From NCBI GenBank assembly GCA_041660525.1, contig JBAZWD010000009.1, positions 1 to 64,000 of the forward strand: DNA of 64,000 nt, written 5' to 3'. The notes below the pieces were generated by a model that was not told the origin of the DNA, searched no databases, and was given only the letters and a program-made list of their open reading frames with translations. The first letter of the stretch is position 1. Each line of letters opens with the position of its first letter. This document shows positions 25,838 through 34,888 of the stretch, piece after piece. This stretch comes from JABCZS01 sp041660525 (GTDB lineage Bacteria; Pseudomonadota; Gammaproteobacteria; JABCZS01). Made by a program: the position numbers and the translations under genes.

Positions 25838-26998
25838 ATGAATAACGATCCAGTAGTTATCGTCAGTATCGCCAGAACCCCTATGGGTTCTTTTCAAGGT
25901 GAATTATCTCCTTATACTGGCCCTCAATTAGGTGCAGCAGCTATAAAAGCGGCACTGGCACGCGCAAATTTAAATGCTGATCAAATTTCAGAAGTCATTA
26001 TGGGATGTGTATTATCGGCAGGCCAAGGGCAAGCCCCTGCCAGACAGGCCGCTTTGGCTGCGGGATTATCCAATCATACGCCTTGTAGTACTTTAAATAA
26101 AATGTGTGGTTCTGGGATGAAATCCGTGATGCTTGCGCATGATTTATTGTTAGCACATCCCAATGATGTCATTATTGCTGGCGGTTTAGAAAGTATGACA
26201 CATGCTCCTTATTTATTACCTGATGCACGTAAAGGCATGCGTATTGGACATGGAAAAGTTTTAGATCATATGTTGCTAGATGGTTTAGAAGATGCTTATG
26301 ACAAAGGCCAAGCCATGGGTGTTTTTGCACAAGCAACCGCCGATCGTTATGGTTTTACCCGTGAAGCGCAAGATGAATTTGCAATTCGTTCTGTAAAACG
26401 TGCGCAAAAAGCTATTCAAGAAGGTTTATTTAAAGCCGAAATTACCCCGCTTGATAATATTGATACCGATGAGGGACCTTCTCGCGCTAAAATTGAAAAA
26501 ATTCCATTACTGCGTCCTGCATTTAAAACAGATGGCACAGTAACCGCTGCTAACTCCAGTTCTATTTCTGATGGCGCTGCAGCATTGGTTTTAATGCGTG
26601 AATCTTATGCAAAAAAACTTGGACTTCACCCGTTGGCAAAAATTGTAGATCATGCGCAATACGCACACGAACCTGAATGGTTTACCACCGCGCCTGTTGG
26701 CGCTATTAAAAAATTATTATCACAAATCAATTGGACTATCGATGACGTCGATTTATTTGAAATTAATGAAGCCTTTGCTGTCGTAACCATGGCTGCAATC
26801 CATGATTTAAAGTTGGATATCGAAAAAGTAAATATTCACGGCGGCGCTTGTGTTTTAGGACACCCTATCGGTGCAAGCGGAGCGCGCATTCTTGTTACGC
26901 TTTTATCAGCATTACAACAGCATCATTTAAAACGTGGCATTGCTGCGTTATGCATTGGTGGTGGTGAAGGTACTGCAATGGCTATTGAGCTTGTGTAA
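25838..26998 (+). CDS. Acetyl-CoA C-acetyltransferase (thiolase)
   Basis: 386 residues. It condenses two acetyl-CoA to acetoacetyl-CoA or runs the reverse reaction. The nucleophile Cys90 is in TLNKMCGSGMKSV, with His342 in LGHPIGASGARI and Cys372 in CIGGGEGTAMAIE. NEAFAV is present. These make it a complete biosynthetic-type thiolase (AtoB/PhaA-like). No phaB, phaC or beta-oxidation partner is adjacent, so its pathway is uncertain. TATAAT at 25804-25809 gives a short leader without an evident Shine-Dalgarno. The stop overlaps the convergent M20 peptidase by 17 bases. Confidence 0.93.
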   Translation: MNNDPVVIVSIARTPMGSFQGELSPYTGPQLGAAAIKAALARANLNADQISEVIMGCVLSAGQGQAPARQAALAAGLSNHTPCSTLNKMCGSGMKSVMLAHDLLLAHPNDVIIAGGLESMTHAPYLLPDARKGMRIGHGKVLDHMLLDGLEDAYDKGQAMGVFAQATADRYGFTREAQDEFAIRSVKRAQKAIQEGLFKAEITPLDNIDTDEGPSRAKIEKIPLLRPAFKTDGTVTAANSSSISDGAAALVLMRESYAKKLGLHPLAKIVDHAQYAHEPEWFTTAPVGAIKKLLSQINWTIDDVDLFEINEAFAVVTMAAIHDLKLDIEKVNIHGGACVLGHPIGASGARILVTLLSALQQHHLKRGIAALCIGGGEGTAMAIELV

Positions 26999-28292
26999 GG
27001 CGATGAATGAGTATCGCAGCACGTTGTGTATTGATATTTAATGATTCTAAATCTAGCGTTTCATCTATCGTATGCGTACAACAACCTGTAGGACCTAAAC
27101 CGCCTAAGTTTGCAGGAACTATGCTCGCAACATAATTGATATCCCCCGCACCACGAAATTTAGGATCAGTTGCAGTCACTTCGCCGTAACCTAAATCTAC
27201 ACTCACTTGATTATATAATGCTAACAGATCATTATTATTTTCTGTCGGCGGCATAGGTGGCATACCATCAACAAAAGAAATCGTAGATGTTGTGCCCGGC
27301 AGCGGTAATAATGTTGCATCAATTAAAGTTTTTTTAATGATGGCTTTTTCTTCTAGCGTTAAAAATCGAATATCGCCTTTGGCCATGGCTATTTGTGCAA
27401 CAACATTATCTTTGCCACTGCCAATAGCAGTGGATTGTGCTTTATTTATTTCAGCTTGTGTGCCACCTATTATAAGGCCAGGATTAAACGTAGCGTAGGG
27501 TTCATCACCCAAATGCATGCTGCCATAATTTAAAACTCTAGCCAATTCAAAAATAGCACCAAAGCCTGTATCACCATGGAATATTTTAGATGAGTGAGCA
27601 GATACACCGGTAGATTTTATTTCCCAAGAACTGATACCGCGACGTGAAGTAGTTGCTTCTCGCATATGGGCTGCAGGTTCAAAGTCCAAAGCAACATCCA
27701 TCCCTTGCGCAGCAGCAATTAAAGGTGCACGTGAAATAGCTGCAGGTTTTCCGGAACTTTCTTCATCACCGACTAAAGCCACAGTGATTGTTGTGTCTTC
27801 AAGTAATCCTTGTGCATTTAATGCTTTTAACGCATAAAGAATAGAAACGATTCCTGCCTTATCATCAATAATCCCAGGCCCCTTAACGGTATTACCTTCT
27901 TTTTTAAACGTTTGAAACGTAGAATTTTTAGGAAAAACAGTATCTAAATGCGCAATTAATAATAAACGTTTTCCTCTCGAGCCTTTACGCGTCAACAATA
28001 ATGTGCCCGCGCGATGCATATCTGCAGGTGGCGTATTCCATAGACTTTTAAAACCCAGCGCTTCGAATTCTTTTTGCACAAGCTTGCCCACTTCATACAC
28101 GCCAGCGACATTATCCGTGCTGCTATTGATGTTGACTATTTTTTCAAGAAAGAACAAAGCTTCAGATTGATGCTTATCGATATAAGCTATCATATCTTTT
28201 TCGGCAGCAAAACTTGCAGGAAAAAAACTAAAGAGTAAAAACGCAAAAATACCAAGCATTACCCAAGGGGCAGGTTGAGTATGTTGCTTCAT
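26982..28292 (-). CDS. Secreted M20 family metallopeptidase (glutamate carboxypeptidase-like)
   Basis: 436 residues with a cleavable signal peptide (about 1-29, ending ASFAA). The two-zinc exopeptidase site is visible: LLLIAHLDTVFP, the bridging aspartate in GPGIIDDKAG, the catalytic pair GDEESSG, the acidic ligand in DFEPAA and a late histidine in GCCTHTIDETLD. A dimerisation domain spans about 205-330. It probably trims C-terminal glutamate or similar residues from peptides or folates in the periplasm. It overlaps the upstream amidase by 4 bases, so the two could act together on peptidoglycan peptides. Substrate is inferred. Confidence 0.88.
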   Translation of the reverse strand: MKQHTQPAPWVMLGIFAFLLFSFFPASFAAEKDMIAYIDKHQSEALFFLEKIVNINSSTDNVAGVYEVGKLVQKEFEALGFKSLWNTPPADMHRAGTLLLTRKGSRGKRLLLIAHLDTVFPKNSTFQTFKKEGNTVKGPGIIDDKAGIVSILYALKALNAQGLLEDTTITVALVGDEESSGKPAAISRAPLIAAAQGMDVALDFEPAAHMREATTSRRGISSWEIKSTGVSAHSSKIFHGDTGFGAIFELARVLNYGSMHLGDEPYATFNPGLIIGGTQAEINKAQSTAIGSGKDNVVAQIAMAKGDIRFLTLEEKAIIKKTLIDATLLPLPGTTSTISFVDGMPPMPPTENNNDLLALYNQVSVDLGYGEVTATDPKFRGAGDINYVASIVPANLGGLGPTGCCTHTIDETLDLESLNINTQRAAILIHRLTQAQ

Positions 28293-29173
28293 GTGGATGC
28301 TCCAGAAAAATATTTATCAATTAGATTCTTTAAAATTGCATCAGTTTGCTGATCAGGGATGCCGGAGTAGTCACTAGGACGAAAGTGCATTTGAAAAGCA
28401 CTCACGACATTCCGTGTTTGTTGATCTAGTTTGCCGGTTATTTCTATATTATAGCCATAGCGCGCCAGATTTTCCTGTAACAAGCGTATATTGATTTCTT
28501 CCTCAGGATCATTTTTTAATAGTTCTGCAACGGAATCTTCATCATACCAAGCCCCTATTCCAGCCTGAGCAAGTTTTTCCCAAGGAAATAAAGGACCCGG
28601 ATCAATACGAATATTACCGCCACGCGCTTTGATATTAGGGGTAATATCGCTGTGTCCAACAATATGGGTTGGGTCTATGTCATATTTTTCAACTAAATAG
28701 TGTAGTAATTTTATTAAAACATCAATTTGATACTCTGAATAGGGATAAAATATACGCACATTATTTTCAACTCTAAAGCCTGGATTGACAAGTTCAATAC
28801 CTAAAGATGAAGTATTTAAATTAATTTGCCCATCTCTCTCATGACCTTGCCAATAGCTTAGACCCGCTTGCGCTGCTTTTAAATCATCAGGTACTAATTG
28901 ATAAATCAACTTTTTCCCTTGAATAGGCTCTTCTGGAATTAAATAATGTGCACTCACATGACCTTGCGTTAACGTGTTTAAAGATGCCTTAAGTGAACCA
29001 TGCGTAAAATGCAAAACAATATATTGAATCCTTTGCCCAACAGCTTTAGCTGTATAGCTTTCGTCCAGGTATATGCCTTCGTTTTCTAATTCAGTATTTT
29101 TATGAAAAAGCGCAAAGCCCAATAAAAATAAACAAATCAAGAAAGCAAGTAATAAATAGATACGTTTTTTCAT
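28289..29173 (-). CDS. N-acetylmuramoyl-L-alanine amidase (Amidase_2, AmiD-like) with peptidoglycan-binding domain
   Basis: 294 residues. An N-terminal hydrophobic segment (5-23) without a lipobox cysteine suggests a membrane anchor or uncleaved signal. The amidase domain (about 45-200) has zinc ligands H55 (IVLHFTHG), H174 (VGHSDITP) and D191 (RIDPGPLFPW), and E127 in SLGIELVNPG. A C-terminal PG_binding_1 domain occupies about 230-290. It cuts the bond between MurNAc and L-alanine. The ATG is preceded by about 40 bp of AT-rich sequence. It overlaps the M20 peptidase by 4 bases, an arrangement that suggests a cell-wall recycling pair. Confidence 0.9.
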   Translation of the reverse strand: MKKRIYLLLAFLICLFLLGFALFHKNTELENEGIYLDESYTAKAVGQRIQYIVLHFTHGSLKASLNTLTQGHVSAHYLIPEEPIQGKKLIYQLVPDDLKAAQAGLSYWQGHERDGQINLNTSSLGIELVNPGFRVENNVRIFYPYSEYQIDVLIKLLHYLVEKYDIDPTHIVGHSDITPNIKARGGNIRIDPGPLFPWEKLAQAGIGAWYDEDSVAELLKNDPEEEINIRLLQENLARYGYNIEITGKLDQQTRNVVSAFQMHFRPSDYSGIPDQQTDAILKNLIDKYFSGAST

Positions 29174-29214
29174 TGTATAGCTCGTTTATGGATTATTTTT
29201 ATAATACTATAAAA

Positions 29215-29619
29215 TTATGTATTATCAATAGGATCCATAGAAATCGCATAATGCCCTGGATATTTCTTAATCGCGCCAGTGGCTATATCGACAAAAAACG
29301 TCGGCCAAAATAAGATATCCAATAATGCAAGCGAATCAAAACTATCATTGATAGAACCTGTATAATTTTCATAACCATTTTTATCACATTTAATTTGCAA
29401 AGGCGCATTCCCCTTTGGAATCATCACTGCATCTGGATTAGACTTAATATGATAAATCGTGCCACTGGAATCTGTTACATTGCAGCTCACATGATTTAAA
29501 TCTTGTTTAGTTTCTTCATCAACTGCGGTGAAAGTGACTGATTGATTTGATCCGTGAAAAACGGTAGCACAACTTGATAATAACAAAGAAGACATCACTA
29601 ACGATAGTGGTTTAAACAT
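29215..29619 (-). CDS. Small lipoprotein, paralogue of the one at 33389
   Basis: 134 residues. The lipobox LLLSSC gives lipidated Cys17, followed by ATVFHGSNQSVTFTAVDEE. The mature part contains IPKGNAPLQIKCDKNGYE, then a hydrophobic stretch LALLDILFWPTFFVDIATGA that could sit in the membrane, then KYPGHYAISM. Roughly half of the residues match the other copy on the opposite strand 3.8 kb away. The family is widespread but has no known activity that I can name. SD aaaggaa is 6 bases before the ATG. Probably monocistronic. Confidence 0.8.
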   Translation of the reverse strand: MFKPLSLVMSSLLLSSCATVFHGSNQSVTFTAVDEETKQDLNHVSCNVTDSSGTIYHIKSNPDAVMIPKGNAPLQIKCDKNGYENYTGSINDSFDSLALLDILFWPTFFVDIATGAIKKYPGHYAISMDPIDNT

Positions 29620-29757
29620 ATTTTTTCCTTTTTTTAGATTAATCCTGCGAAGTGATGATTCTACTAAATCATTTGATATAAATGCAATATAATATTTTTT
29701 TCATTGAAAATATGATGTATTTTCAAAATTTAATCATTAAAGATTGATTTTATATTA

Positions 29758-30528
29758 TTATGCAGGATTTTCAGAATCAATATAAACACCAGAAATTTTA
29801 AATTTTTCTTCAATGATTTTCATTAAAGCCTGTATTCCAAATTGTTCAGTAGCATGATGACCGCCCGCTAACATGACCATATCTGATTCGCGCGCTTCGT
29901 GCCAATCATGCTCACTCATTTCGCCAGTAATATAAGCATCTAAACCACTGGCTAATGCAGACGCCCATTGTGAATTTGCACCGCCAGTAATAATACCTAT
30001 GGAATTGATGACTTTTTCTGGGTTAGGTGTTGAAAGTAATATGGGATGGTTTAAAATTTTTTCTAAGGCCTGTGAAAGTCCTTGTGCAGTCGTAGTAAAT
30101 TCACCTTTAACGCCCATATAAGAGCCTTTCATTTTACCTTCGCAAAAATGCTGGATATTTATCATTCCTAATAATTTTGCTAAACTGGCTGCATTTCCCA
30201 TTTCAAGATTGCCATCTAAAGGAAGATGATAAGCAAAAAGATTAATGTTATTTTCAATAAGCGGTTTCACACGTTTAGCAAATGGCCCAGTAATAGTTTT
30301 GGTTCCATGAAATTTCCAAAACAAACCATGGTGCACAATCAAAGCATCCACGCCCTCTTTTATTGCTTTTTCGACAGAATCTGCAGTAGCAGAAACTGCA
30401 AATGCAATTTTATTAATCGTATCTTTACCCTCTATTTGCAAGCCATTGGGGCAATAGTCTTCAAAGGCTTCGGGTTTTAAGAGCGTGTTGAGGTAAGTTG
30501 TAAGTTCTGAGCGAGATACTGTTGCCAT
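29758..30528 (-). CDS. NIF3-like dinuclear metal-centre protein (YbgI family)
   Basis: 256 residues. The metal ligands characteristic of the hexameric NIF3 family are present: H66 and H67 (LIVHHGLFW), H101 and D105 (YHLPLDGN), and H224 with E228 (GGHHATEQF). The biochemical role is unsettled: GTP cyclohydrolase-related and NAD-linked proposals exist. It stands alone between a lipoprotein gene and an unknown membrane-protein gene. Confidence 0.92.
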   Translation of the reverse strand: MATVSRSELTTYLNTLLKPEAFEDYCPNGLQIEGKDTINKIAFAVSATADSVEKAIKEGVDALIVHHGLFWKFHGTKTITGPFAKRVKPLIENNINLFAYHLPLDGNLEMGNAASLAKLLGMINIQHFCEGKMKGSYMGVKGEFTTTAQGLSQALEKILNHPILLSTPNPEKVINSIGIITGGANSQWASALASGLDAYITGEMSEHDWHEARESDMVMLAGGHHATEQFGIQALMKIIEEKFKISGVYIDSENPA

Positions 30529-30593
30529 TGCTATAGAGCTCCATTGAATATTGAGTAACCTTTAAATATTAGCCTAATTTTAATACATTTGAT

Positions 30594-31922
30594 TTATTTA
30601 TAAACAGGTAAAACCGTTAAAACGCGCGCTCCAGGTGCTTGATGTTGGCTTTGCTGTTGCGAATACTGTAATAAAGATGTACGTTCAGTCATGGTTGAGA
30701 CTTGGGTCTCAAGTTCTTTGCTGATATCATCCACTTCATCTGGTGGCAAAATCATTTGCATATCTTTAAACTGCGCAGCCATTTCTCGTGCATCAAGAAT
30801 GCTAAATGTTTCTTCACAATTTTTCACATTATTTGATAAAAATAAATTCCAAATAATAATAAATAATTCCGCAATTTTAAAATTGGGTATAACTGCAAAT
30901 AAAACACCGGAAATGGCAACAAATACTCCTAGAAAAGTGCAAAAATCATCACAAGAATCAAATAATTCTTCATTAACATCTAAATAAAATTTAAGCGGCA
31001 CTGCGAATGAGCATAATGAAATTAGACTTTGAACAATTTGTACAGAAGCATTCAGCTTAGGATTATGTCTAGCAAAAGGATTTTGATAAAATTGATCGAT
31101 TAATGTATCTGGCAAATGATAACCAAACAGACCCGCTAAAATCAACCAAGGCATCGTTAAAGTAGTGCCTAAAAAAATAGAAGCAACCAATCTATCGCTT
31201 TTATTTTCTGGTAAAAAATATTTCAAAGCTCCTATATTATTATCTGGATTATTCAACAATAAAATATTGATCACACAAAATGGACCGTTATAAAATAATG
31301 GCAATAAAATAGAAGAAGATATTTTTATCCATCGAGAAATAGCTTGATGAGGGATAGCAGCACCATTAAGTTCATAAGCTTTAAGCGCTTGTAGAAACTT
31401 TTGAACGTTGGGCTTTAAATAACTTGATGAAATAGATAAATCTTGTGCAAGAGAATAAAAGGTATAACTTGCCATGATAAAATTAGCAACAAAAACAAGC
31501 TTACCCTCAACAGGATCCTCTGTGTTTAACATAAGCGGTAATGCAGCCAGAAAACCTGTTAAGATAGATAATGACAATCGAATCGGTATTTTTTTATTAT
31601 TTTTTTGTTCTTTATAAAAAACATTGTTTTTACCCTGCACTGCTCTTTGGATTGCAGAAAAAAGCTGAGCGCTGGTGAAAATCACAATTATTAAATTAGT
31701 GGCACCATTAGGAATAAAAAAGGCCTTAGCCTCAGCTGAAGAGCAATTGAAATTTTCCTCACATAATAATATCGTTTGCTGTTTACTCAAAAAAATGGCA
31801 AAGCCACCGAGTGTGCAGGAAAATAGAGTATTAGCCAGTAACCAAGATATTTCTTTGCCCGTTAATTTTTTGGGTTTATTTAATTCTGACATTAATGATT
31901 CAATTAATGCGTCATGCGGCAT
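30594..31922 (-). CDS. Multispanning membrane protein of unknown family
   Basis: 442 residues. Not recognised. It has about 9-10 hydrophobic segments between residues 27 and 375, including ISWLLANTLFSCTLGGFAIF, IRLSLSILTGFLAALPLML, LGTTLTMPWLILAGLFGY and GVFVAISGVLFAVIPNF. The first 20 residues and the last 75 (from about 370: VKNCEETFSILDAREMAAQF) are hydrophilic and probably cytoplasmic. The tail is Gln/Ser-rich (SLLQYSQQQSQHQAPGA). Transporter-like topology is possible but no transporter motif is visible. SD aggaaaaa precedes the ATG. It is divergent from the orphan gene at 32092. Confidence 0.7.
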   Translation of the reverse strand: MPHDALIESLMSELNKPKKLTGKEISWLLANTLFSCTLGGFAIFLSKQQTILLCEENFNCSSAEAKAFFIPNGATNLIIVIFTSAQLFSAIQRAVQGKNNVFYKEQKNNKKIPIRLSLSILTGFLAALPLMLNTEDPVEGKLVFVANFIMASYTFYSLAQDLSISSSYLKPNVQKFLQALKAYELNGAAIPHQAISRWIKISSSILLPLFYNGPFCVINILLLNNPDNNIGALKYFLPENKSDRLVASIFLGTTLTMPWLILAGLFGYHLPDTLIDQFYQNPFARHNPKLNASVQIVQSLISLCSFAVPLKFYLDVNEELFDSCDDFCTFLGVFVAISGVLFAVIPNFKIAELFIIIWNLFLSNNVKNCEETFSILDAREMAAQFKDMQMILPPDEVDDISKELETQVSTMTERTSLLQYSQQQSQHQAPGARVLTVLPVYK

Positions 31923-32044
31923 AGGGTTTTTCCTGACATGAATTCTGTTTTTAATAAGATATAATCATTAAAATAATGCCTGAAAATAGAGCATATGTAA
32001 AGAATGGTCTTATCCGTTCTAATAGACAAGCTTATGCTAGTCAG

Positions 32045-32055
32045 CCCCCCCCCCC
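32045..32055 (+). repeat. Poly-C tract (11 C) upstream of an orphan gene
   Basis: Eleven consecutive C in an otherwise AT-rich intergenic region, 36 bases before the ATG at 32092. A possible -10 box (taatat, 32067-32072) lies just after it, and a TATAAT lies upstream at 31960-31965. Such tracts slip in length during replication. Confidence 0.8.
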
Positions 32056-32091
32056 TGCGTGTTTAATAATATTTTCTTAAATAAGGAATAA

Positions 32092-33129
32092 ATGATGCCC
32101 ACCTCATTTCCGACTATTGAAAACCATCTTCGCGAAAAATCATCTGCATTTTCAGTTAACTTCTTTATCGATGTTTTGAAAGCAGATTTTCAATTGCAAA
32201 AATATGAAAACTTGTTGCTTCAAGGAAGAACAACGCTCGATAACATTTACGATGCCGCACGCAAGGAACAGTTGATCAATGACTTTTCACTCCGCACGAA
32301 TGCATTTAATCATTTTTTAAGGTCATTAGCTCAAGATCCATCTACTGCGCCTATAGTTAATCAATTTAAAAATTTGACTCATTTCGAGAGAGTTCAACAA
32401 TTTTCAACTTTCAAAGCAAGGCAAGATGCTAACCATCTAAATATCAAACATCTAGAAGAGCTTTACACTGAAAGTCTGGGCGTATATTTAAATATCGATT
32501 TTGTGTTTGAATATTATGTTTTATCTGCAATGCCGCTCACCATGACAGCTGAAGAGCAGTCTCAATTTTTATCTAACGTCAAAGATACAATACAAACATC
32601 CCTTAACCAAGCAAACTATTTAATTTTCAAAGAAAATTCTAAAGTAGATAAAGAAAAAATGATCCAGTTTGCATCGGTTCTAAATGAATTAGGCTGGACT
32701 AAATATTCAAATGTCGCAAAACAATTTATCTTACCTATTTTAAATGCTGAAATTGTATGCTCTAGCTTTAGAAATAAATATCTATATTTACTCGCACTTA
32801 AAGATCAAGTAGAAAATAACAAATGGGACCACTTGAAAAATTTTTATGGCGGCAACAAAGATACACCTTCTGAAATTTCAAATTTACGTAATAAATTGAA
32901 ATCACTAGAAGCTGCGTACAAGCAAGCAACAACTGGCAATCAAGGATCATTAAATCAAATGTTCACTGAAGTTGGCACGATTATTAATGAAGAAAGAGGA
33001 TTCATGCGTCATGATGGTGATACTGCAGATCTTTATATTGAATATAAGGAAAAATATAATCAAATGAACGGAGGATCTTCTGTTCAATCCAATAATACAT
33101 CGCCGTTTTCACAGCTCAGGAAACAGTAA
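32092..33129 (+). CDS. Soluble helical protein of unknown family
   Basis: 345 residues with no signal peptide or membrane segment, predicted mostly helical and rich in Asn, Gln and Lys. No family recognised. Segments such as RTTLDNIYDAARKEQLINDF, YTESLGVYLNIDFVFEYYVL and ISNLRNKLKSLEAAYKQATT look like helical bundles. The last is coiled-coil-like. The C-terminal 25 residues are polar and disordered (GGSSVQSNNTSPFSQLRKQ). The start ATGATG has aaggaata 4 bases upstream. It sits alone between a divergent unknown membrane protein and a lipoprotein gene, behind an 11-C tract. A secreted effector is conceivable but unproven. Confidence 0.7.
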   Translation: MMPTSFPTIENHLREKSSAFSVNFFIDVLKADFQLQKYENLLLQGRTTLDNIYDAARKEQLINDFSLRTNAFNHFLRSLAQDPSTAPIVNQFKNLTHFERVQQFSTFKARQDANHLNIKHLEELYTESLGVYLNIDFVFEYYVLSAMPLTMTAEEQSQFLSNVKDTIQTSLNQANYLIFKENSKVDKEKMIQFASVLNELGWTKYSNVAKQFILPILNAEIVCSSFRNKYLYLLALKDQVENNKWDHLKNFYGGNKDTPSEISNLRNKLKSLEAAYKQATTGNQGSLNQMFTEVGTIINEERGFMRHDGDTADLYIEYKEKYNQMNGGSSVQSNNTSPFSQLRKQ

Positions 33130-33388
33130 ATGTAGTCATGCCTGGCACAGTTGTGAGTTGAATATCTGACCGGCGTTTTAAGGCTAACAATCTCAACATA
33201 AAGTAGATTAAAACCATATCTCATTGATATATAGGAACTTTAAACACTCTACTCGTAGGGGGGTCTAGAATAACATGCCCAAATCTATACTAGAAACCAA
33301 CCCATGCCTGACACCAATATGTGCTCGTAACTGAAAATATGATAATATGCTGGTCTTTTAAACTAATTGCAAGCGCAAGGAAAATAAC

Positions 33389-33796
33389 ATGCATAAAATC
33401 ATTCTTACATCCATTAGTCTCATTTTCCTATCAGGCTGCGCTACTGTTTTCAGCGGCACTGATCAAGCTGTCAATGTAACAGCGGTAGATCAAGAAACAA
33501 AAAAAGATTTAAAAAATGTACATTGCACTATTATCGATGACGAAGGAGCGACATATCAATTAGTCTCAAATCCAGGCGCGGTTGTTATCCCCAAAGGCAA
33601 TGCACCATTACAAGTTAATTGTCATCAAAATGGATATCATACCTATTCCGGCGTAATCAATGATAGCTTCGATGCTGTGACATTAATTGATATCTTATTT
33701 TGGCCAACTTTTTTTGTTGATTGGGCAACCGGTGCTATGCATAAATATCCTGGACAACATTCTGTTGTGATGGCGCCTGAGACTACAGAGTCATAA
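33389..33796 (+). CDS. Small lipoprotein, paralogue of the one at 29215
   Basis: 135 residues. The lipobox FLSGC gives lipidated Cys17, then ATVFSGTDQAVNVTAVDQE. It shares with the paralogue IPKGNAPLQ, NGY, INDSFD and DILFWPTFFVD in the same order. The 3' half ends KYPGQHSVVMAPE. SD aaggaaaa is a few bases upstream of the ATG, and a possible -10 (gataatatg) lies about 40 bases upstream. The preceding 258 bp (33130-33388) contain no gene I can support. Function unknown. It is probably outer-membrane or periplasm-facing. Confidence 0.8.
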   Translation: MHKIILTSISLIFLSGCATVFSGTDQAVNVTAVDQETKKDLKNVHCTIIDDEGATYQLVSNPGAVVIPKGNAPLQVNCHQNGYHTYSGVINDSFDAVTLIDILFWPTFFVDWATGAMHKYPGQHSVVMAPETTES

Positions 33797-33844
33797 GCTT
33801 GAAGATATTGATGGGGTAATGACCCCGTCACAAAAGATCAGTTT

Positions 33845-34669
33845 CTACTGCTCATTTCCATCAGGATAACCATAGATTTTCTTATACCGAGCAATGTCTT
33901 GTTCATAATTATTATATTCAATAACATCTATTTTATATTCACCAATTGAAGGCACTGCAACATAAAACTTCGGATTTATTTTTCCCAAAGTTTGAATCAC
34001 TTGTTCTACTCGTCGCTTTGAAATATTAAAACCAAAAATTATTTCTTTAATACTGTTGTGAACCATATCTCGAGTCAATCCAGCTGAAGTTTTATCTTTA
34101 AGTAGACCGCAACTGTCATAAACTCGCCACTCTTTTTCTTGTGCAAAGGTTGTATGTTTTGACTTAAATACAGAACTCCAATCTTTCCCGACATTTCCAT
34201 GATTAATTTTATAAGCTCTTTTTTTGTAATTAACTTTTATCAGGCTTGAGTGGTTTTTGAATATTTCAGAATCAAACCCAATACATATTCCTTTAAAACC
34301 ATCGGCATAATGTGAAAACATGTAAATAGAGTCCTTTGATTCATTAAGGCAAAATACACCATTCTCGATTATTTTTGCCATAAGAATATGGTTAATTGTA
34401 TTTTGCTCTGCTGATAAGTGGTATAGACCATCATTTCCCTCTTTTAAATCCAATAGCTCAATTGCTTTCTCAGTTACACCAGCTTTTGTGCAGCTCAATT
34501 CTTGCAATGAAAAAAAATGTTCAAATGGATCGTTAAATTGATGAACTTTTGCAAAATAAATCTCGCCACGAGACAATATGGGTTCCGTGTGCTCGTGAAA
34601 AAAATCATTATTTTTAGGATTATCTACCGCTCGATATTTATATAGCACTGGGGGTAAATCATCGCACAT
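33845..34669 (-). CDS. DUF2971 protein
   Basis: 274 residues. It shows the DUF2971 order of motifs: LYKYRAVDNP at the start, GEIYFAKVHQFNDPFE, then MFSHYADGFKGICIGFD and the late AQEKEWRVYD. The family is cytoplasmic, often found next to mobile elements and in accessory regions, and its biochemical activity is not established. SD gggaga precedes the ATG. Its upstream end abuts a degenerate tRNA-Thr copy (34687-34745), which places it at the edge of a small island. I saw no partner gene for a defence system. Confidence 0.85.
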   Translation of the reverse strand: MCDDLPPVLYKYRAVDNPKNNDFFHEHTEPILSRGEIYFAKVHQFNDPFEHFFSLQELSCTKAGVTEKAIELLDLKEGNDGLYHLSAEQNTINHILMAKIIENGVFCLNESKDSIYMFSHYADGFKGICIGFDSEIFKNHSSLIKVNYKKRAYKINHGNVGKDWSSVFKSKHTTFAQEKEWRVYDSCGLLKDKTSAGLTRDMVHNSIKEIIFGFNISKRRVEQVIQTLGKINPKFYVAVPSIGEYKIDVIEYNNYEQDIARYKKIYGYPDGNEQ

Positions 34670-34686
34670 ACTATCTCCCTATCGTT

Positions 34687-34745
34687 ATTAACTTCATTCT
34701 GCCGACAGAGCTTACGTCCGCCTGATCTACTGATTACGAATCTGA
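34687..34745 (-). repeat. Degenerate copy of the tRNA-Thr 3' half (possible att remnant)
   Basis: The stretch starting ttaacttcattctgccgaca and continuing to ctactgattacgaatc repeats, with substitutions and small gaps, the sequence at about 35751-35811, which is the downstream flank, 3' acceptor strand, T arm and anticodon arm of tRNA-Thr(CGT). The exact 16-mer ctactgattacgaatc and gccgacag are shared. The orientation is the same. The two copies bracket about 1 kb holding the AbrB/PIN pair. Confidence 0.75.
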
Positions 34746-34888
34746 GTTAAACAACAAATGGTAACACATCAGAACAAATAACAGCAACCAAATCAAAGGG
34801 TTAAAATTAAATGCTTTTTATCTTATGCTGAAGAGTGTTACTAATTGTTATCTCTGAGTGGCCATGAGTTCCACATGAAGAGATATGT

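Noticed and set aside
29704..29726. Inverted repeat of 8-bp arms downstream of the NIF3 gene
   Set aside because: Arms are pure AT-rich sequence in an AT-rich gap and the minus-strand exit is an A run rather than a T run, so it is unlikely to be a terminator.
33258..33263. Run of six G upstream of the second lipoprotein
   Set aside because: Too short for frequent slippage and about 125 bases from the start codon. I gave it no functional weight.
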